A stretch of 64,000 nucleotides of DNA, taken from assembly GCA_964035795.1 (NCBI GenBank), contig OZ038321.1, forward strand, positions 20,164,283 through 20,228,282, written 5' to 3'. The notes below the pieces were generated by a model. It worked only from the letters and a program-made list of their open reading frames with translations, had not been told where the DNA came from and searched no databases. The position numbers were made by a program, and so were the translations under genes. Shown piece after piece: positions 35,824 through 47,479 of this stretch. Source of the DNA: Pterobdella sp. o SKG-2022. Taxonomy: Eukaryota > Annelida > Clitellata > Hirudinida > Piscicolidae. Position 1 is the first letter of the stretch. Each line of letters begins with the position of its first letter.

Positions 35824-38800
35824 ATGATTTTCACTTCCTCCGATTTTCAAGTACTAAGCCTTATAGGTAATTCAAATAAATGACTTGAGCTAATTTTTTT
35901 TGGATTTAAATAACTAGCTTATACAATAAATAAGTAGTCTATAAATTTGAAATATTTTTATATTATTCATTTTTATTGTTCAATATTATTGTTCCATTAC
36001 AAAAATTTCATTTTGGTTGTGCTAACATTCAATTATTTGAATCATCTAATAAGAAATTGATCATTGAAAGCTAATTTGTTAAAAAACATTGTGAGATTAA
36101 ATAAAATTCGAATATACTTAAATAAGGTACCAAAAAATTTTTTTTTCAAGGAAAAGGAACTTATAGCAATATAAATGTATATGCTGCAAAGCATGTTGTA
36201 ACCAACGAAGAATATGCTATCAAAAAAGTTGATTTAGAAGAGTGTGAATTCCCTATTGACCATATTCAAGTAGAGGTTTTATAGTCTTAGCTTAAAAATG
36301 CTATTTGACTTTTTTAAAAATATAATAACATTAATTTCATTATTCATATAATAATTAGTTTATTTAAGGCAAAATATGTAAACAATGATTTTAGTGGCAT
36401 TATCCAGCCAGTTTTCAAATTTTTTGAAATTTAAAATGATGTCTCCAGAATGAAATTTCTATGATGCAGTATGTGAGGCATAAGAATATTATGCCACTAT
36501 TGGGTGTTTACCTCACTGATCATTTCATCCACCTTGTTTTCCCATTATGCGCTTTTGGTAGTATTTCATTATATCTAGTAGATATATTGATAGGTAGATA
36601 AATGCATAAATATAGGAAAACAGATAGATTTGTGCAGAATTACTCAATAAAAATCATTCTTAAAGTTATTAAAGATGACAGAATGCATCCACAGGCAGTT
36701 GCAAAGATCTGATACAGGCACATTTCAGCACAGGACTGCCTGAGCTTGTCATTTGTAAAGTCCTTAAGGCTGTTCTTTCTGCTTTGCAGCATTTGCACTC
36801 TCAATATCTAGTTCATAGGTCTGTTAATGATAATTAATTATCCATGACTTCATTCATCAGTTATTTAGTATTATCATCCATTAGAACCTATAACCTTCAA
36901 CAGGAGTATAAAAGCGAGTCATGTGATGGTGCATCTAGATGGCAGGATAGTGTTGTCAGGGATGAGACACTGTTTGAGTATGGTGCAAAAAGGCACTAAA
37001 CTTAAAAGCCTGCATGACTTTCCTGACTTTTATTCACACAACCTCAATTGGGCTAGTCGAGAACTTCTTGAACAAGTAGGGGTTTTGTCATTAGCATATT
37101 ACAATTTATATTAATTCACTAGCTTTTGAAGATACTAGTAATAAAGAAAAATATTTGAATATTGGTTATCCACAAAGTTTAAAACTTTTCTGATATTCTG
37201 TCAGAAAAGATTCATACAATTCTGCATAAAATTCATTATTTTTTTGTTTTAAAAAAGTTTTGGGCATGACTCTAAATTGCTTCTCTGTTAAAACCTGGAT
37301 AACATAAGACTCCAGTAGCAGGTATTGACAAACTGTTATTCTGGTATCGTTGTCATTTTGCTTAGCGGAGGATCTTTTCTTTTGTTGACAACAGCAAGGC
37401 AAACTGCCCAAGCGTGGGAACGGCGGATCTTGAATTCGATAGTTTCAAGTTGGACGTTAGCTCAGACTGGCAGTCTAGAAAAATTTGTCCCGGTTTAATA
37501 GCTTTTTCTATAAATTACTCTATAATAGTATCAATAATCTAGACCGACTGCTGTCAACCTGAGTTGTTGGGACATGTACAGCAATATAATCTCATTAGAT
37601 TTTTTTAAAATTTGAAGTGCATCATACTGTTTTTCTTGTTTTTTAAACGTCAACAAGTAACATGAAGCTCCCATCCACAGAACTTATCTGGATACAACAC
37701 CATGTGCGACATATACAGTACTGGGTTGTTGGCATGTGAGCTGGCCAATGGTGTTGTACCTTTCTACAACTCTCCAATCACCCAAGTAAGTTATACATTT
37801 TGTAGCATTTGTTCTAAATCACTTTCATCAGACAGTTTCATGAACTCCAGTAAGGCTAAAAGCTATCTTTTTTCCAGCCTTTATTTTTCTTGCTTTGGCG
37901 ATATTTACATCATCAATTAATCAAGCGTTGATTAAAATCATGAAATCCGCCCATTTAACGTTATAATTAACTTGTTATATCATTAAAGTAAATAACACAA
38001 TGTACCATAGTGTCTAATGTTCTTTGCCACAACAGATGTTGTTGAACAGGATAGAAGGGCAGACCCCAGTGCTTATAGATGCTAACACTTATGCAGAACT
38101 CAACAACGACGCACAAAGTATCCTCATTAAGTTATAGTGTTTTGAAAGTTTAATTTCCAATTGTGTTCAAAAGCTATACAGACGTTCAATGTTTTTTTAA
38201 TTCGGTTTTCTTCAAAATAATTTCAATGTTTATTAGCTTCAAATAAAAATTCTCAAATTAATAACTTGTGATATCGTATCCTACTTGATGATGAAAGTAT
38301 TGCTCAACTGTTAATTATCAACTATTTTATGCTTTTAAAACCAAAAACTATTTCAATATAACGCCCAGTTCCAGAGATATACAAAAGAACATTCTCCGAT
38401 CATTTTCACGACGTCGTCAATAAAAGTCTCAATTATCATCCGCATGAAAGGTTTTTCTTTATTAATTACATGTATTTGATCATGCTGCTTTAGGTATTCA
38501 ACTGTATTAGTTAGAGAGATAAATAGATAGATCCACCGATTTACAATGATGTGTTCATGTTGAAGAATGTAGGGGGGAAAGCTAGATTATATATCATGAA
38601 TATAAATAAATTATTCATTATTTTTAAATATTTCTATATAAGTCAATGAAACTTGAAACGTTCCTTTATTTTCTTGATAATGAATATATATAAAGATGAA
38701 GTTGATTAAGGGAGTTCAAGCATATTTATTCTAGTGGCCTATAAACTCTTGGAGTTAATGCCACTATAATCATATTCGCTATTGTATTGACTTACTTTTC

Positions 38801-40491
38801 AGACTTTATTGAATAAATAGAGTGAATATGAAATGCCTATAAAATTGAACGAAACAAGTGAGTGATGTCTGAACTGGCGTCATGATGAATTAAAATAACA
38901 TACACAGACCTACAGCAATCGCCCTTCTCACCCACGCATTCTTCAAGCAACTGAAGAACAGTCCACCCCTGTCCTCTCTTCTCAAACCCATCCTACCCAT
39001 CGATATAAAATCACTCACAAATAAAGGTTACTATTTCTATGATTTATGTTGATTTTTATAGTGCTAATAATAATTCATATGAATTATAAATAGATTTAGT
39101 GTTCAGTGGTTTGTTACTATTATGTTTATATTATTTAAAATTTATAATATTAAAACACATTTTTTGTTATATTTAAAGTTATTATTGACAAAGCTTTTCG
39201 GCATTACGGAAATATCGTCAAGTTTCAAAATTGGTAGTATCGAAAAGCTTCGTTAGTAATGAATTTAAATAAAACATTCATTGCTTTTTTTCTCAATATT
39301 TTTCAGATTCGTAATATCATAACTACAATAATAATAAAATCGTGAAAATAATAGAATAAATTTTAACAATAATAAACATTATTTCGTGGTGCCATTTAAC
39401 CCAGTGAGTTATTTTTAATCAGAGATTTTTTCTATCGTATTTCAATAATATTAAAGCTTTTCTACTGGTTTCCGCTATTAACCGAGGAATGGGTTATATT
39501 CATATAGTTAGATTGCTGTCATATAAGGATCTTCAAAATCACATAATACTTGTGTTTTTTACTATTCATCTTTCACTGTGCAAATTTTATCTTTTAATTC
39601 ATTCAATATAGCTAATATCAAATACATTATGAAATCCTCAATTAAAATAAATCTACTTTCATATTTATTTGATAAAACTACACTGATTTTTGTTATTATG
39701 ATAACATTATCAACTTTTTAGAGACATTTTAATGTACTTATAAATAATATTCAACAATTTTTCACGTCGATTTATGGAAGAATTTCAGTACATTTATTTA
39801 GCAATAAAACAGCCATAATTTTCGATAATTTTAGCCATTTGCTAATGTTTTATTATAAAGCTAAACTTATCGAATATTATAGCTGTTTTTTGTTCAATAA
39901 ATGTAACTTTTTAGAGACATCCTAATGTACTTATAAGCAATATCAACAGTTTTCAACGTCAATTTATGGGAAAAATTAGTACAATTATTGAGCAAAAAGT
40001 AGCTATAATTTTTGATAAGTTTAGCCTTATCATAAAACATTAGCGAAAAAAGTTATTTAGTAACTATCTTTTTTCGCTAATGTTTTATGATAAGGCTAAA
40101 CTTATCAAAAATTATAGCTACTTTTTGCTCAATAAATGTAATAATTTTTTCCCATAAATTGACGTTGAAGTGTCAATAAATGTACTAAAATTCTTTCATA
40201 AATCGAGGCGAAAATTGTTGAACTTTATCAAGTATTTCATAGTTTAATGAAAATACTTTTCATCAAGTAAAAGTATAAAAAATTTTGTTGTCCAGGCAGC
40301 TTTTCTTTGAGGAATTTTATTTTTGATGAGTTTTATCTTATTTCCTCATACTATTACTAAGAATGCACCATTATTTGAACTCAATGATAATCCAATGCAG
40401 GATAAATGACTATTTCAAAAAAAAATTTGCAGATGCATTGTTAGAAACAGACCTGGAGCAACTAAGTATTAACGCGGTTCAATGGGATTAA
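35824..40491 (+). CDS. STRADA: STRAD pseudokinase (STE20-related adaptor of LKB1)
   Basis: STRAD binds and activates the kinase LKB1/STK11 together with MO25. Ten exons join in phase: 35824-35866, 36151-36269, 36449-36557, 36695-36818, 36904-37075, 37681-37785, 38036-38117, 38369-38450, 38908-39026 and 40433-40491, giving 337 residues (human STRADA is about 430). The protein starts at the kinase fold ([14 protein letters not shown]). The HRD position reads [12 protein letters not shown] and DFG is replaced by LSGMR, as in vertebrate STRAD, so catalysis should be lost. Unlike vertebrate STRAD it keeps AIK in YAIKKVDLE and a GKGTYS glycine loop. ELANGVVPF and [11 protein letters not shown] are typical of the C-lobe. 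The C-terminus is NAVQWD, without the WEF tail that binds MO25. It could be the STRADA or STRADB orthologue or their common ancestor. Confidence 0.9.
37270..37600 (+). repeat. family A repeat, well-preserved copy
   Basis: One of the best copies: AACCTGGATAACATAAGACT, TTGCTTAGCGGAGGATCTTT, GTTGACAACAGCAAGGCAAA, CAAGTTGGACGTTAGCTCAG, AATCTAGACCGACTGCTGTC and an end near TACAGCAATATAATCTCATT. It lies in STRAD intron 5. Confidence 0.75.
39180..39265. repeat. short inverted repeat of hairpin family B
   Basis: GACAAAGCTTTTCGGCATTA on the left pairs imperfectly with TATCGAAAAGCTTCGTTAGT on the right, around a 30-bp centre. It shares the GAAAAGCTTCG core with the other family B sites and lies in the last STRAD intron. 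Confidence 0.6.
39752..40221. repeat. nested palindromic foldback element, STRAD intron
   Basis: About 470 bp of inverted repeats inside the last STRAD intron. The inner part, 39957-40164, is a nearly perfect palindrome of about 98-bp arms: CGTCAATTTATGGGAAAAA... on the left and ...TTTTTTCCCATAAATTGACG on the right, with a loop of about 15 bp near 40055. The outer ends, CAACAATTTTTCACGTCGAT at 39752 and ATCGAGGCGAAAATTGTTG at 40203-40221, are also complementary. The left part holds a second, diverged copy of the arm sequence (39785-39910), itself palindromic. There is no coding capacity. Confidence 0.88.
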
Positions 40492-41000
40492 TGATTTCAA
40501 AGTTTTCATCAAAATTTTCGATTTTATTCTTAATTTTTATCACACAATTTTAATCTTTTGTTTAACTATTTAATGGACATTAGACCAAATTCTTTGTTTT
40601 TATAGGATGAAATTTTATATATTATCGATACCATAGTATTTTAGTTGAAATATCTCTTGTTTCAATCATTTGATATATTCAATAATGTATACAATTCTAT
40701 TATATTTGTTAAAAAAGGATAATTTTGAAAACATGCGGAATTGAGTATAATATCGATAAAAATGATTCAAACATAATAATAAATATAATTTAATCAACGG
40801 TTAGTGAGGGAAACAAACAAAAAGTATCAACTTAGTTCACAAAGCTTAGCACTTGTTAATGTAAGTTTGTCTTACGAAAAGCTTTGTAAATAAAGTTAAT
40901 AAAGAATTTGTGTTTATTCACTTCATTATTTAATTTAGGATATTATACGTCATCGAGAGGGTTTATTAATTATAAACAAGAAAAAAATCGGCATAAATAA
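40492..41000. other. convergent intergenic region with a family B hairpin
   Basis: About 500 bp between the stop codons of STRAD (plus) and the unidentified minus-strand gene. The only feature seen is a family B unit at about 40830-40910: CACAAAGCTTAGCACTTGTT, then TGTAAGTTTGTCTTACGAAAAGCTTTG written as the hairpin GTAAG...CTTAC followed by GAAAAGCTTTG and an AATAAAG run. Confidence 0.5.
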
Positions 41001-43292
41001 TCAAATTCCTTCAAAAACGTCATTATTGAAATAAAGCTTGTTATCAGCATTGGTATTTTTAGTTGTTACATCACTTATTTCACCATCAGACAACTTGAGG
41101 TAATTATGAAATATATCTTTGTTGCGCTGATCTTCCTTGCACTTGTTCATGTTGTAGAATGGCGTGTAGTTCTTGTTTCGCTTTATGAGGTTTTTGTCGT
41201 CTGAGAAATGGATTTCAAAATCACTATATGGGTTGTTCTTACTCTCGTTGTTCATGGGAGATTGGCTACTGGGAGATGGAAGATCACAAAGGGCGTCAGG
41301 ACACGAAGGTGTAAGGTCCACGTTGTCCACAAGTTCTCTGTGGCTGCAGTCAGCGATGCTGCCGCATGACTTGGTCTTTCCTTGGTCTTGAGTGTCTATC
41401 TCTAAAGGAGATTGGTTGCGGAACTTTTGACTGAAGGACCGAGTGATGCTGTGGAATGGAGATTTTAAATTTTTGAATGGGTTTCGTTTGCCACTGGGCG
41501 TGTTCTTGGTTAAACTCATTTGATGGTTGGTGCTGGTGTGCACGTAATCACTTTGCTGTAGAAGGTACTGCTTCTGCTTGTTGCGGATGCTGTACAGTGT
41601 ACGATCAGAATTACTTGAATTTTATAACCAAAAATATAATTTCATATATTCGAATTAAATAGGTATAATGAATTTTCAGACACTAATCAAATTAGGAAGT
41701 TGTAAAAGACAAGAACTTTCACGGCTATTTTCGTAACAGTTTTTGAACTTTCATTACAATTCTATTCACAATTCAAATGTCGAAACCTATAGCAATAATA
41801 CGAATAAACCCAGACTTTTAAAAATGATATTTGAAATGCAATTGTTTAGTAGGACAGTCAGTTTTCCAAAACTTTCAATAAAATTTGAAAAAACCATTAC
41901 TTTATATATTTATATAAGCCACATGGTATTTATAAATAATAGGGGAGCTAACTAATGCAGTAGGAGCTTAAGTATGCCTTGAAACTCTTTCAAATCATTC
42001 TTTGTGAAAACCTGTTTAAGCAAAACACATCTAGAAAATATTTAGAAAAAACAAAACGAACATTGAATACACCTTATTTTTTAATAAAAAAAACTTTAAG
42101 TTGAAAATTCGATTTGTTTTGTTTTCATACATAAAGGATAAGACCTATAACAACACTTACTCTTCCAGACACTAACCCATGAAATAACTCAAACCACTAA
42201 GATTTTCAAATTCAACAAAACAAAATTTCGTATAAAACATAAACACCTCCATAAAAACTGCACACCACTGACCACTCAAGGTTACAAAGCCATAAAGCAC
42301 AGCCAACCTTAGGGTCGTGTCTAGCGTGATCATAAGAGCTGCATAGTTTCTCAATCACTTCCAGCCGAATGCCCTCCAAACAACCCACTTGTCTCTGTTC
42401 AAATAGGAATACCCTCAATGGTACACCCACTTTCTTCGTTGCGCCGATGCTGCATTTCTTTATCTCGTTATCTATGTTGGAGTTGTGTTGTTGTGTGTAA
42501 CGTTGTACTCAATGTGATAAAATAAAAACGATTGTGTTTGTTTATATACTATATTTTTTAGGCTGATACTTAAATTGTTTTTTTAAATAGTTTTTCTTCT
42601 GGGGATGACGTTAAACTGCACCAAAGTGGTCCTGGGCATGACGTTAAACTGCACCGAAGATAGAAAGATCCTCCGCTAATCCAAATGATAGATTGAGGCT
42701 GCTTTTCTGTTATGAACTGGTTATCAGTAGACTTCGGTAGCAGATATCGACAAACTGATATTCTATTATCGTTGTCATTTGTCTTAGCGGAAGATCTTTC
42801 TTTTTGTTGACAACGGCAAGGCCAAATGTGGAAACGGTGGATCTTGAAATCGATAATTTCAAGTTGGAAGTTAGCTCGAGATGGCAGTTTATAAAAATCT
42901 TTTCCAAATGAAAATAGTCTTTTTTATACATTACTCTATTGTAGTATCAATAATCTAGGCTGACTGCTGTCAACCCAAGTTACTGAGACAAGTACAGCAA
43001 TATAATCTAATTGGATTAATTAAATAATGAAAAAATTTTCACTCAATGTGGTACTCAATGTTGAGACCAATATAATCATAATTGTATTAGGCACTTATGA
43101 AACAAATCTTGTTTGTAAATTGCGGCTCATATCAATCTTTTAATATAAACAATAATTTATTGAAATGAAGTTATATGTTTGATGTGATCATTTCAAAAAA
43201 TTATGAAAACACAAATACATAAAGTATTTGGAACTTACATAACAAAGAGAGATTATCAAGAGCCTGCATTCTGTAGTAGTGGTGGTAGGGGT
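41001..43292 (-). CDS. unidentified gene, partial (three 3' exons)
   Basis: Three minus-strand exons: 43292-43239, 42471-42308 and about 41589-41001 (TGA). The first two join cleanly in phase (T|AT) and read DPYHHYYRMQALDNLSLLYN, EIKKCSIGATKKVGVPLRVF and LFEQRQVGCLEGIRLEVIEK, a dense, well-folded-looking segment. The last exon is a hydrophilic Ser/Asn-rich tail (QKQYLLQQSDYV, SGKRNPFKNLKSPFHSITRS) ending DNKLYFNNDVFEGI. The acceptor of the last exon is uncertain: frame is kept if it starts at the AACAAG or CAAGCAG acceptor just inside 41589, or if a small exon lies between. A further possible upstream exon ends near 44471 (SPHETIGHHAPK), but its phase does not connect directly to 43292. I do not recognise the family. 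Confidence 0.55.
42600..43030 (+). repeat. family A repeat, near full-length copy
   Basis: Starts with a partly duplicated GGGATGACGTTAAACTGCAC / GGGCATGACGTTAAACTGCA block. It then carries the same ordered blocks as the copy at 37270: CAGTAGACTTCGGTAGCAGA, GTCTTAGCGGAAGATCTTTC, GTTGACAACGGCAAGGC, CAAGTTGGAAGTTAGCTCGA, AATCTAGGCTGACTGCTGTC and TACAGCAATATAATCTAATT. It lies in the intron between 42471 and 43239. Confidence 0.75.
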
Positions 43293-43424
43293 CTGCAAAT
43301 ATTTCAACGCAAAGTAACATTAATTTTTGTAAATTTGTTAGTTTATTTAATTAAATAATAAGTAGTGATAAATAAAAGACATTAGCTTAAGACATCCTTA
43401 GTATGCAGTTACAAGCTATTTGTT

Positions 43425-43700
43425 TTTAAAACCTAGATAACAGTGAACTATGATGGCTGTTGTAGTCAAACTAATATTTGGAGGTTAATATCATTTGGTT
43501 CAATGGGTGATCCTAGTTGACAATGTCAAGACACATTGTATTTTGGTAACAACATAGTTTGTATTTCAATCGGTTTTAATTTTGTTGATGAGCTGGCCTG
43601 GCAGTTTTATGAAACCTTAAAAGGTTTGAACCTAGTAGAAAAGACTGAGGATGATAATAGAATGATGAAAAGCCTGCTGCCTACCTCAGTTACATGCATT
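43425..43700 (+). repeat. family A repeat, decayed copy
   Basis: Decayed copy beginning AAAACCTAGATAACAGTGAA, with GTTGACAATGTCAAG in the middle and ending with the CTGCTGCCTACCTCAGTTAC block typical of the family's 3' part. It is just upstream of exon 43292-43239. Confidence 0.55.
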
Positions 43701-44531
43701 AAGCAGTGAAATATTTCATGAAAGATGATTTATTCAAATATAAATCTCATAGCTATATTTTATAATATATATTAGATGCTAATTTTAGTTCTTTATTTTT
43801 GGTTCAGAAATAATATTTCTATTATTAATAAGTATCATCATAATAATATTACTAATTTTGGCATTCATCTTCAACTCTTCTTGTTTGTCTACAGTTATCA
43901 TTTGAGGTTCAATGCATATATCCTTTACTCTTCTCAACCTCCTCTCTATCTCCAACAACAAGGCCTTTATTAAAAATATTAATGGTGCTGTATCAATAAT
44001 GAGAATTAATATGAATTATTTTTTATATTTTATCAACAATAAGATTTAAATATTCAAAATCTAAACACTTTTTATGTTTATTGAAGTCTACAAAGAGAAC
44101 ATTGATAATATGAGCTCAACTTCAAATTAATACTAAGAGTTCAAACTTTGTGGACTTAAATAAACTTTGTGAATTTTTCATTTTAAATATTTATGTTAGG
44201 CTGGCTAGAGACTTATATAGTTGTGAGATCCAATTAAAACTCTTGGAATATGAAAAAAGATAAAAGAAATAGCCAAACCATGAAAAAGGGTTATTTTTAT
44301 GATTGAAATCATTTAACTGAAAAAAAATACAATTTTTTTTGAAAAATCCATAACTTAAACAATTTTTTTAAATAAACAAGTTTTATAAGTTTAACATAAG
44401 GTTAAAAATATTTGTAAATAAATCTTTATCATCAAGAATATTCTATGATTATGTATTATTTAAGAACCATACCTTAGGTGCATGGTGGCCTATGGTTTCA
44501 TGTGGACTTTTGCTGGATTTGAGAGCAAAAC

Positions 44532-45961
44532 GAGAAATTTGGCGTTTTGCAAAACAAAAGATTATTATGAAAACCTTGAAAAATGAAATTTCAGTAGCAA
44601 TTCTAAAACTAAAACTTAGGGAATAAAAAAAATGAATTTGAATTTTATTTGAAAGTGTATTATAGTTATCATACTCACAAGAATGCCAATAGAAATGAAT
44701 AAAACCACATTTGCCCAAGAACGATCCTTCATATTGGACTTCTATTTCATTTTACCAATTATGGAAACTTTAAATAAAATCAGTTCAAGCAGTAATATAA
44801 GTTTGGATGTAATCAAAAGAAGAAATATAAGATTAACCAATATAGTCTGTAAAATAAAAATTATCTGTGAATGCTTTACTAGATATTACATATTATGTAG
44901 AATTTATGAACATAATCTTAAACACAGGCATGATTATTTAGAAAATGAAACTTCACTCTTGTAAGGTTAAGCTAAACATCAAATCCCATATAAAATAGAA
45001 AAAACTTCAACGCATTATGATTTTTAACGTTGTTAACGAAAAGCTTCGTATTTTAATAAACTAACTTTTCTTTAACGTTGTTAACGAAAAGCTTCGTATC
45101 TTAATAAACTTACTAGGGTTCTGAAATTATATTCATTCGACGTATTAATTATATAATCAAACATCTGATAAAATTCAATTAATACTCAATAATAAAAACT
45201 TCCAAAGTAGATTTCGAACATAAAAAAGCTGAATCAGAAGGTTGTCATTTCATGATATTTCCCAAAACCTAAATCTCTAAGAACATTAAGTGGAAAACAC
45301 AATAACCAAAAGAGTAATAAACAATTAAATTTTATTTTCAAATAAATCTATGGTACTTTTTAAGATTCTACTTTTGATCAGTTACATAAAAATAAATATT
45401 TCAAAAAAATATATAAGTAAAGATATCGACTAAGTTTCAATTATAAAAAATAATAACAATTGAGAATACAAGTTAGCAGTATAATAAAATCATGAATATG
45501 AAAAATTTTATCAAGTTATTCAAACATTTTTTGCTTAAAAACTGAGCTTATCGTTATAAACTAGAAAAAATGAACATGCTTTTGTTGAAAAAACATTGTT
45601 GACTTTACTACAACCAGCGGTGTTCGACGACTGTTACTTTCCAAGAAACTGCATTTATCAGTTAAGAATGTAAGTTGTCTACGAAAAGCTTAGTGAATTC
45701 AGTTTAAAAAGAAACGTCGTGCTTGTTTCAGACTATACCATGTATAACAACCTAAGAATTCTACAACTGCTTTACACGCAGGTATTATCTCATCTAAAAA
45801 CATTTCAAACTTCCATACATATGAAGACATTCGCTATGCTGATAGAAAAATAATAATTCTGAAATTTTATTTATAAAAATATACAAAAAGTTTTTTCTAT
45901 TTGAAAAATGTACACATTTAAAAAATTATTCAAATAAAATCTATTCCATCATTTCAATTAT
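44532..45961. other. intergenic with family B repeats
   Basis: Between the unidentified minus-strand gene and the ISCA2 stop. At 45025-45145 two tandem copies of the foldback right arm (GTTGTTAACGAAAAGCTTCG, then TAATAAACTTACTAGGGTTC) occur; at 45655-45700 there is another family B unit (GTAAGTTGTCTACGAAAAGC). No gene is seen; the upstream exons or promoter of the minus-strand gene may lie in the left part. Confidence 0.5.
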
Positions 45962-47285
45962 TTAAAGTTTGAGATTGAATGAAACTCCACACGAACATTC
46001 ATTTTCGGCTTGAGGATTCGAAGCTATTTGAAAAGAAGATCTCATAAGTTCTGTTGAGACAAAAGTTTTAATCATTAATTCATTTACAAACTTTGGGTTT
46101 GAATACAAGATGATAGTAAAAACACATATTACTTTATATGATGATATGTTTTAAAAATTAAAAAAAAAAAGTTTTTCTAATGTATATATAATGAAGCAAG
46201 TCAACAATACAAGGTTCAATAATAGCCTAATGTGCTTCCCACCTGAATGAAACTCCACTGCAGACCCTTTTACATATTCCAAACTATCTTCATCCACCAC
46301 CACTTTCACTCCATCCCTTTCATATACTCTTTAAAGTTAAAATAATGAAGATGAGATTTAGTAGAATCTGAATGAAGTTTTAAAAACTGTTTACGACTAC
46401 TGTCTATACCTATAACTAATCTTTATTTTTAATTTAATGTCTATACCAAAAAGAATTGAAAAATTAATAGATTAATGAACTAAACTTTATAACCATTTTT
46501 TTGGCAATTATCAAAAAACTAATAATGAAAAAATAGAGTTATAAGCTTACTTATCATCTGGGTTGATCTGCTTATCTAAAGTGAATTTATATTGAAAGCC
46601 AGAACACCCTCCACTCTCTACTTGTACTCTCAAATTTTCTCCATCAGAGGCTATGCTCTGTAAACGCTGTTTATGGTATGAAGTAAAATAAAAATATATA
46701 AGTAAAAGTGAGAGTTAATAAAATCAATTTTATTGTTTTCACGTAAGCATTAGTTGTGAATAAAATGAAAAAGTAAAAAAACAAAACCAAAATAATCAAA
46801 GAAAGTACATATGAATTAATTAAAAAAGTTATGCAAGCTAATACATTTTTAAAAGAAAAATATTTAATAAAGACATAACGATAAAGATGATTTGGTCAAA
46901 AAATTAAGCTCATTTTAAAATTAACGTTCTATTAAATCCTTATATTTTGAAGTTTAACATAATGTCTTTAGAAAGCTAATAGATCGATAAATATACGACT
47001 AAAAATAATAACGTATCATTAAAACATAAATTCCTCAAAGATACTATAAAATATTCAGAAATTTTCGAAACAACCTTGACGCAACTATCTGTAAGTATTA
47101 AGCCTTCTTGTGTAGTCGAAAAGTTTCTGAAATTTAAAAATTACTTTGTAGTCAATTTCTTTAGTTAATGATTAATTTTATTTCAAAATTAGATGAAATT
47201 TCTATTTTTACCTTAATTTCTGAAACGATTGTAATAGTGCTTGGTGTTTATAAAGAGATCGGAAACTTTTAAATGCTAAGTTCAT
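45962..47285 (-). CDS. ISCA2: ISCA2, mitochondrial iron-sulfur cluster assembly protein
   Basis: A-type Fe-S carrier needed, with ISCA1 and IBA57, for making mitochondrial [4Fe-4S] clusters. Five exons, 47285-47212, 47126-47075, 46666-46551, 46328-46243 and 46050-45962, join in phase to 138 residues (human 154). Exon 1 encodes a short basic, Arg/Lys/Ser-rich leader ([20 protein letters not shown]) lacking acidic residues, as expected for a mitochondrial targeting peptide. Exon 2 gives [11 protein letters not shown]; exon 3 gives [19 protein letters not shown] with the first cluster-ligand Cys; exon 4 gives [20 protein letters not shown]; exon 5 gives MRSSFQ...NPQA and the C-terminal [11 protein letters not shown] with the other two Cys. 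All three conserved cysteines are present. It is transcribed away from PSMD2 across a 194-bp gap. Confidence 0.96.
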
Positions 47286-47479
47286 TTCTTGTACATTTTT
47301 CAATATATCATTGGGTCAACAAAGAGAAGATTTATATTAAATAAACTAATGACTGTAAACAATAAAAAAATCATTATATTCGTTCTAAAAACTATTACCT
47401 CATTTTGAAATCAAAACGTGAATCAGAACATTTTAAAAGTATTAGATCTGAGTTTACATTTAAGTGTTCTAAAACAAAT
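47286..47479. promoter_or_regulatory. bidirectional promoter ISCA2 / PSMD2
   Basis: Only 194 bp lie between the two start codons, which point away from each other, so the two genes very likely share a bidirectional promoter. I see no clear TATA box or known factor site. An open frame runs through the right half into PSMD2 without an ATG, so this part is probably 5' untranslated sequence. Confidence 0.6.
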
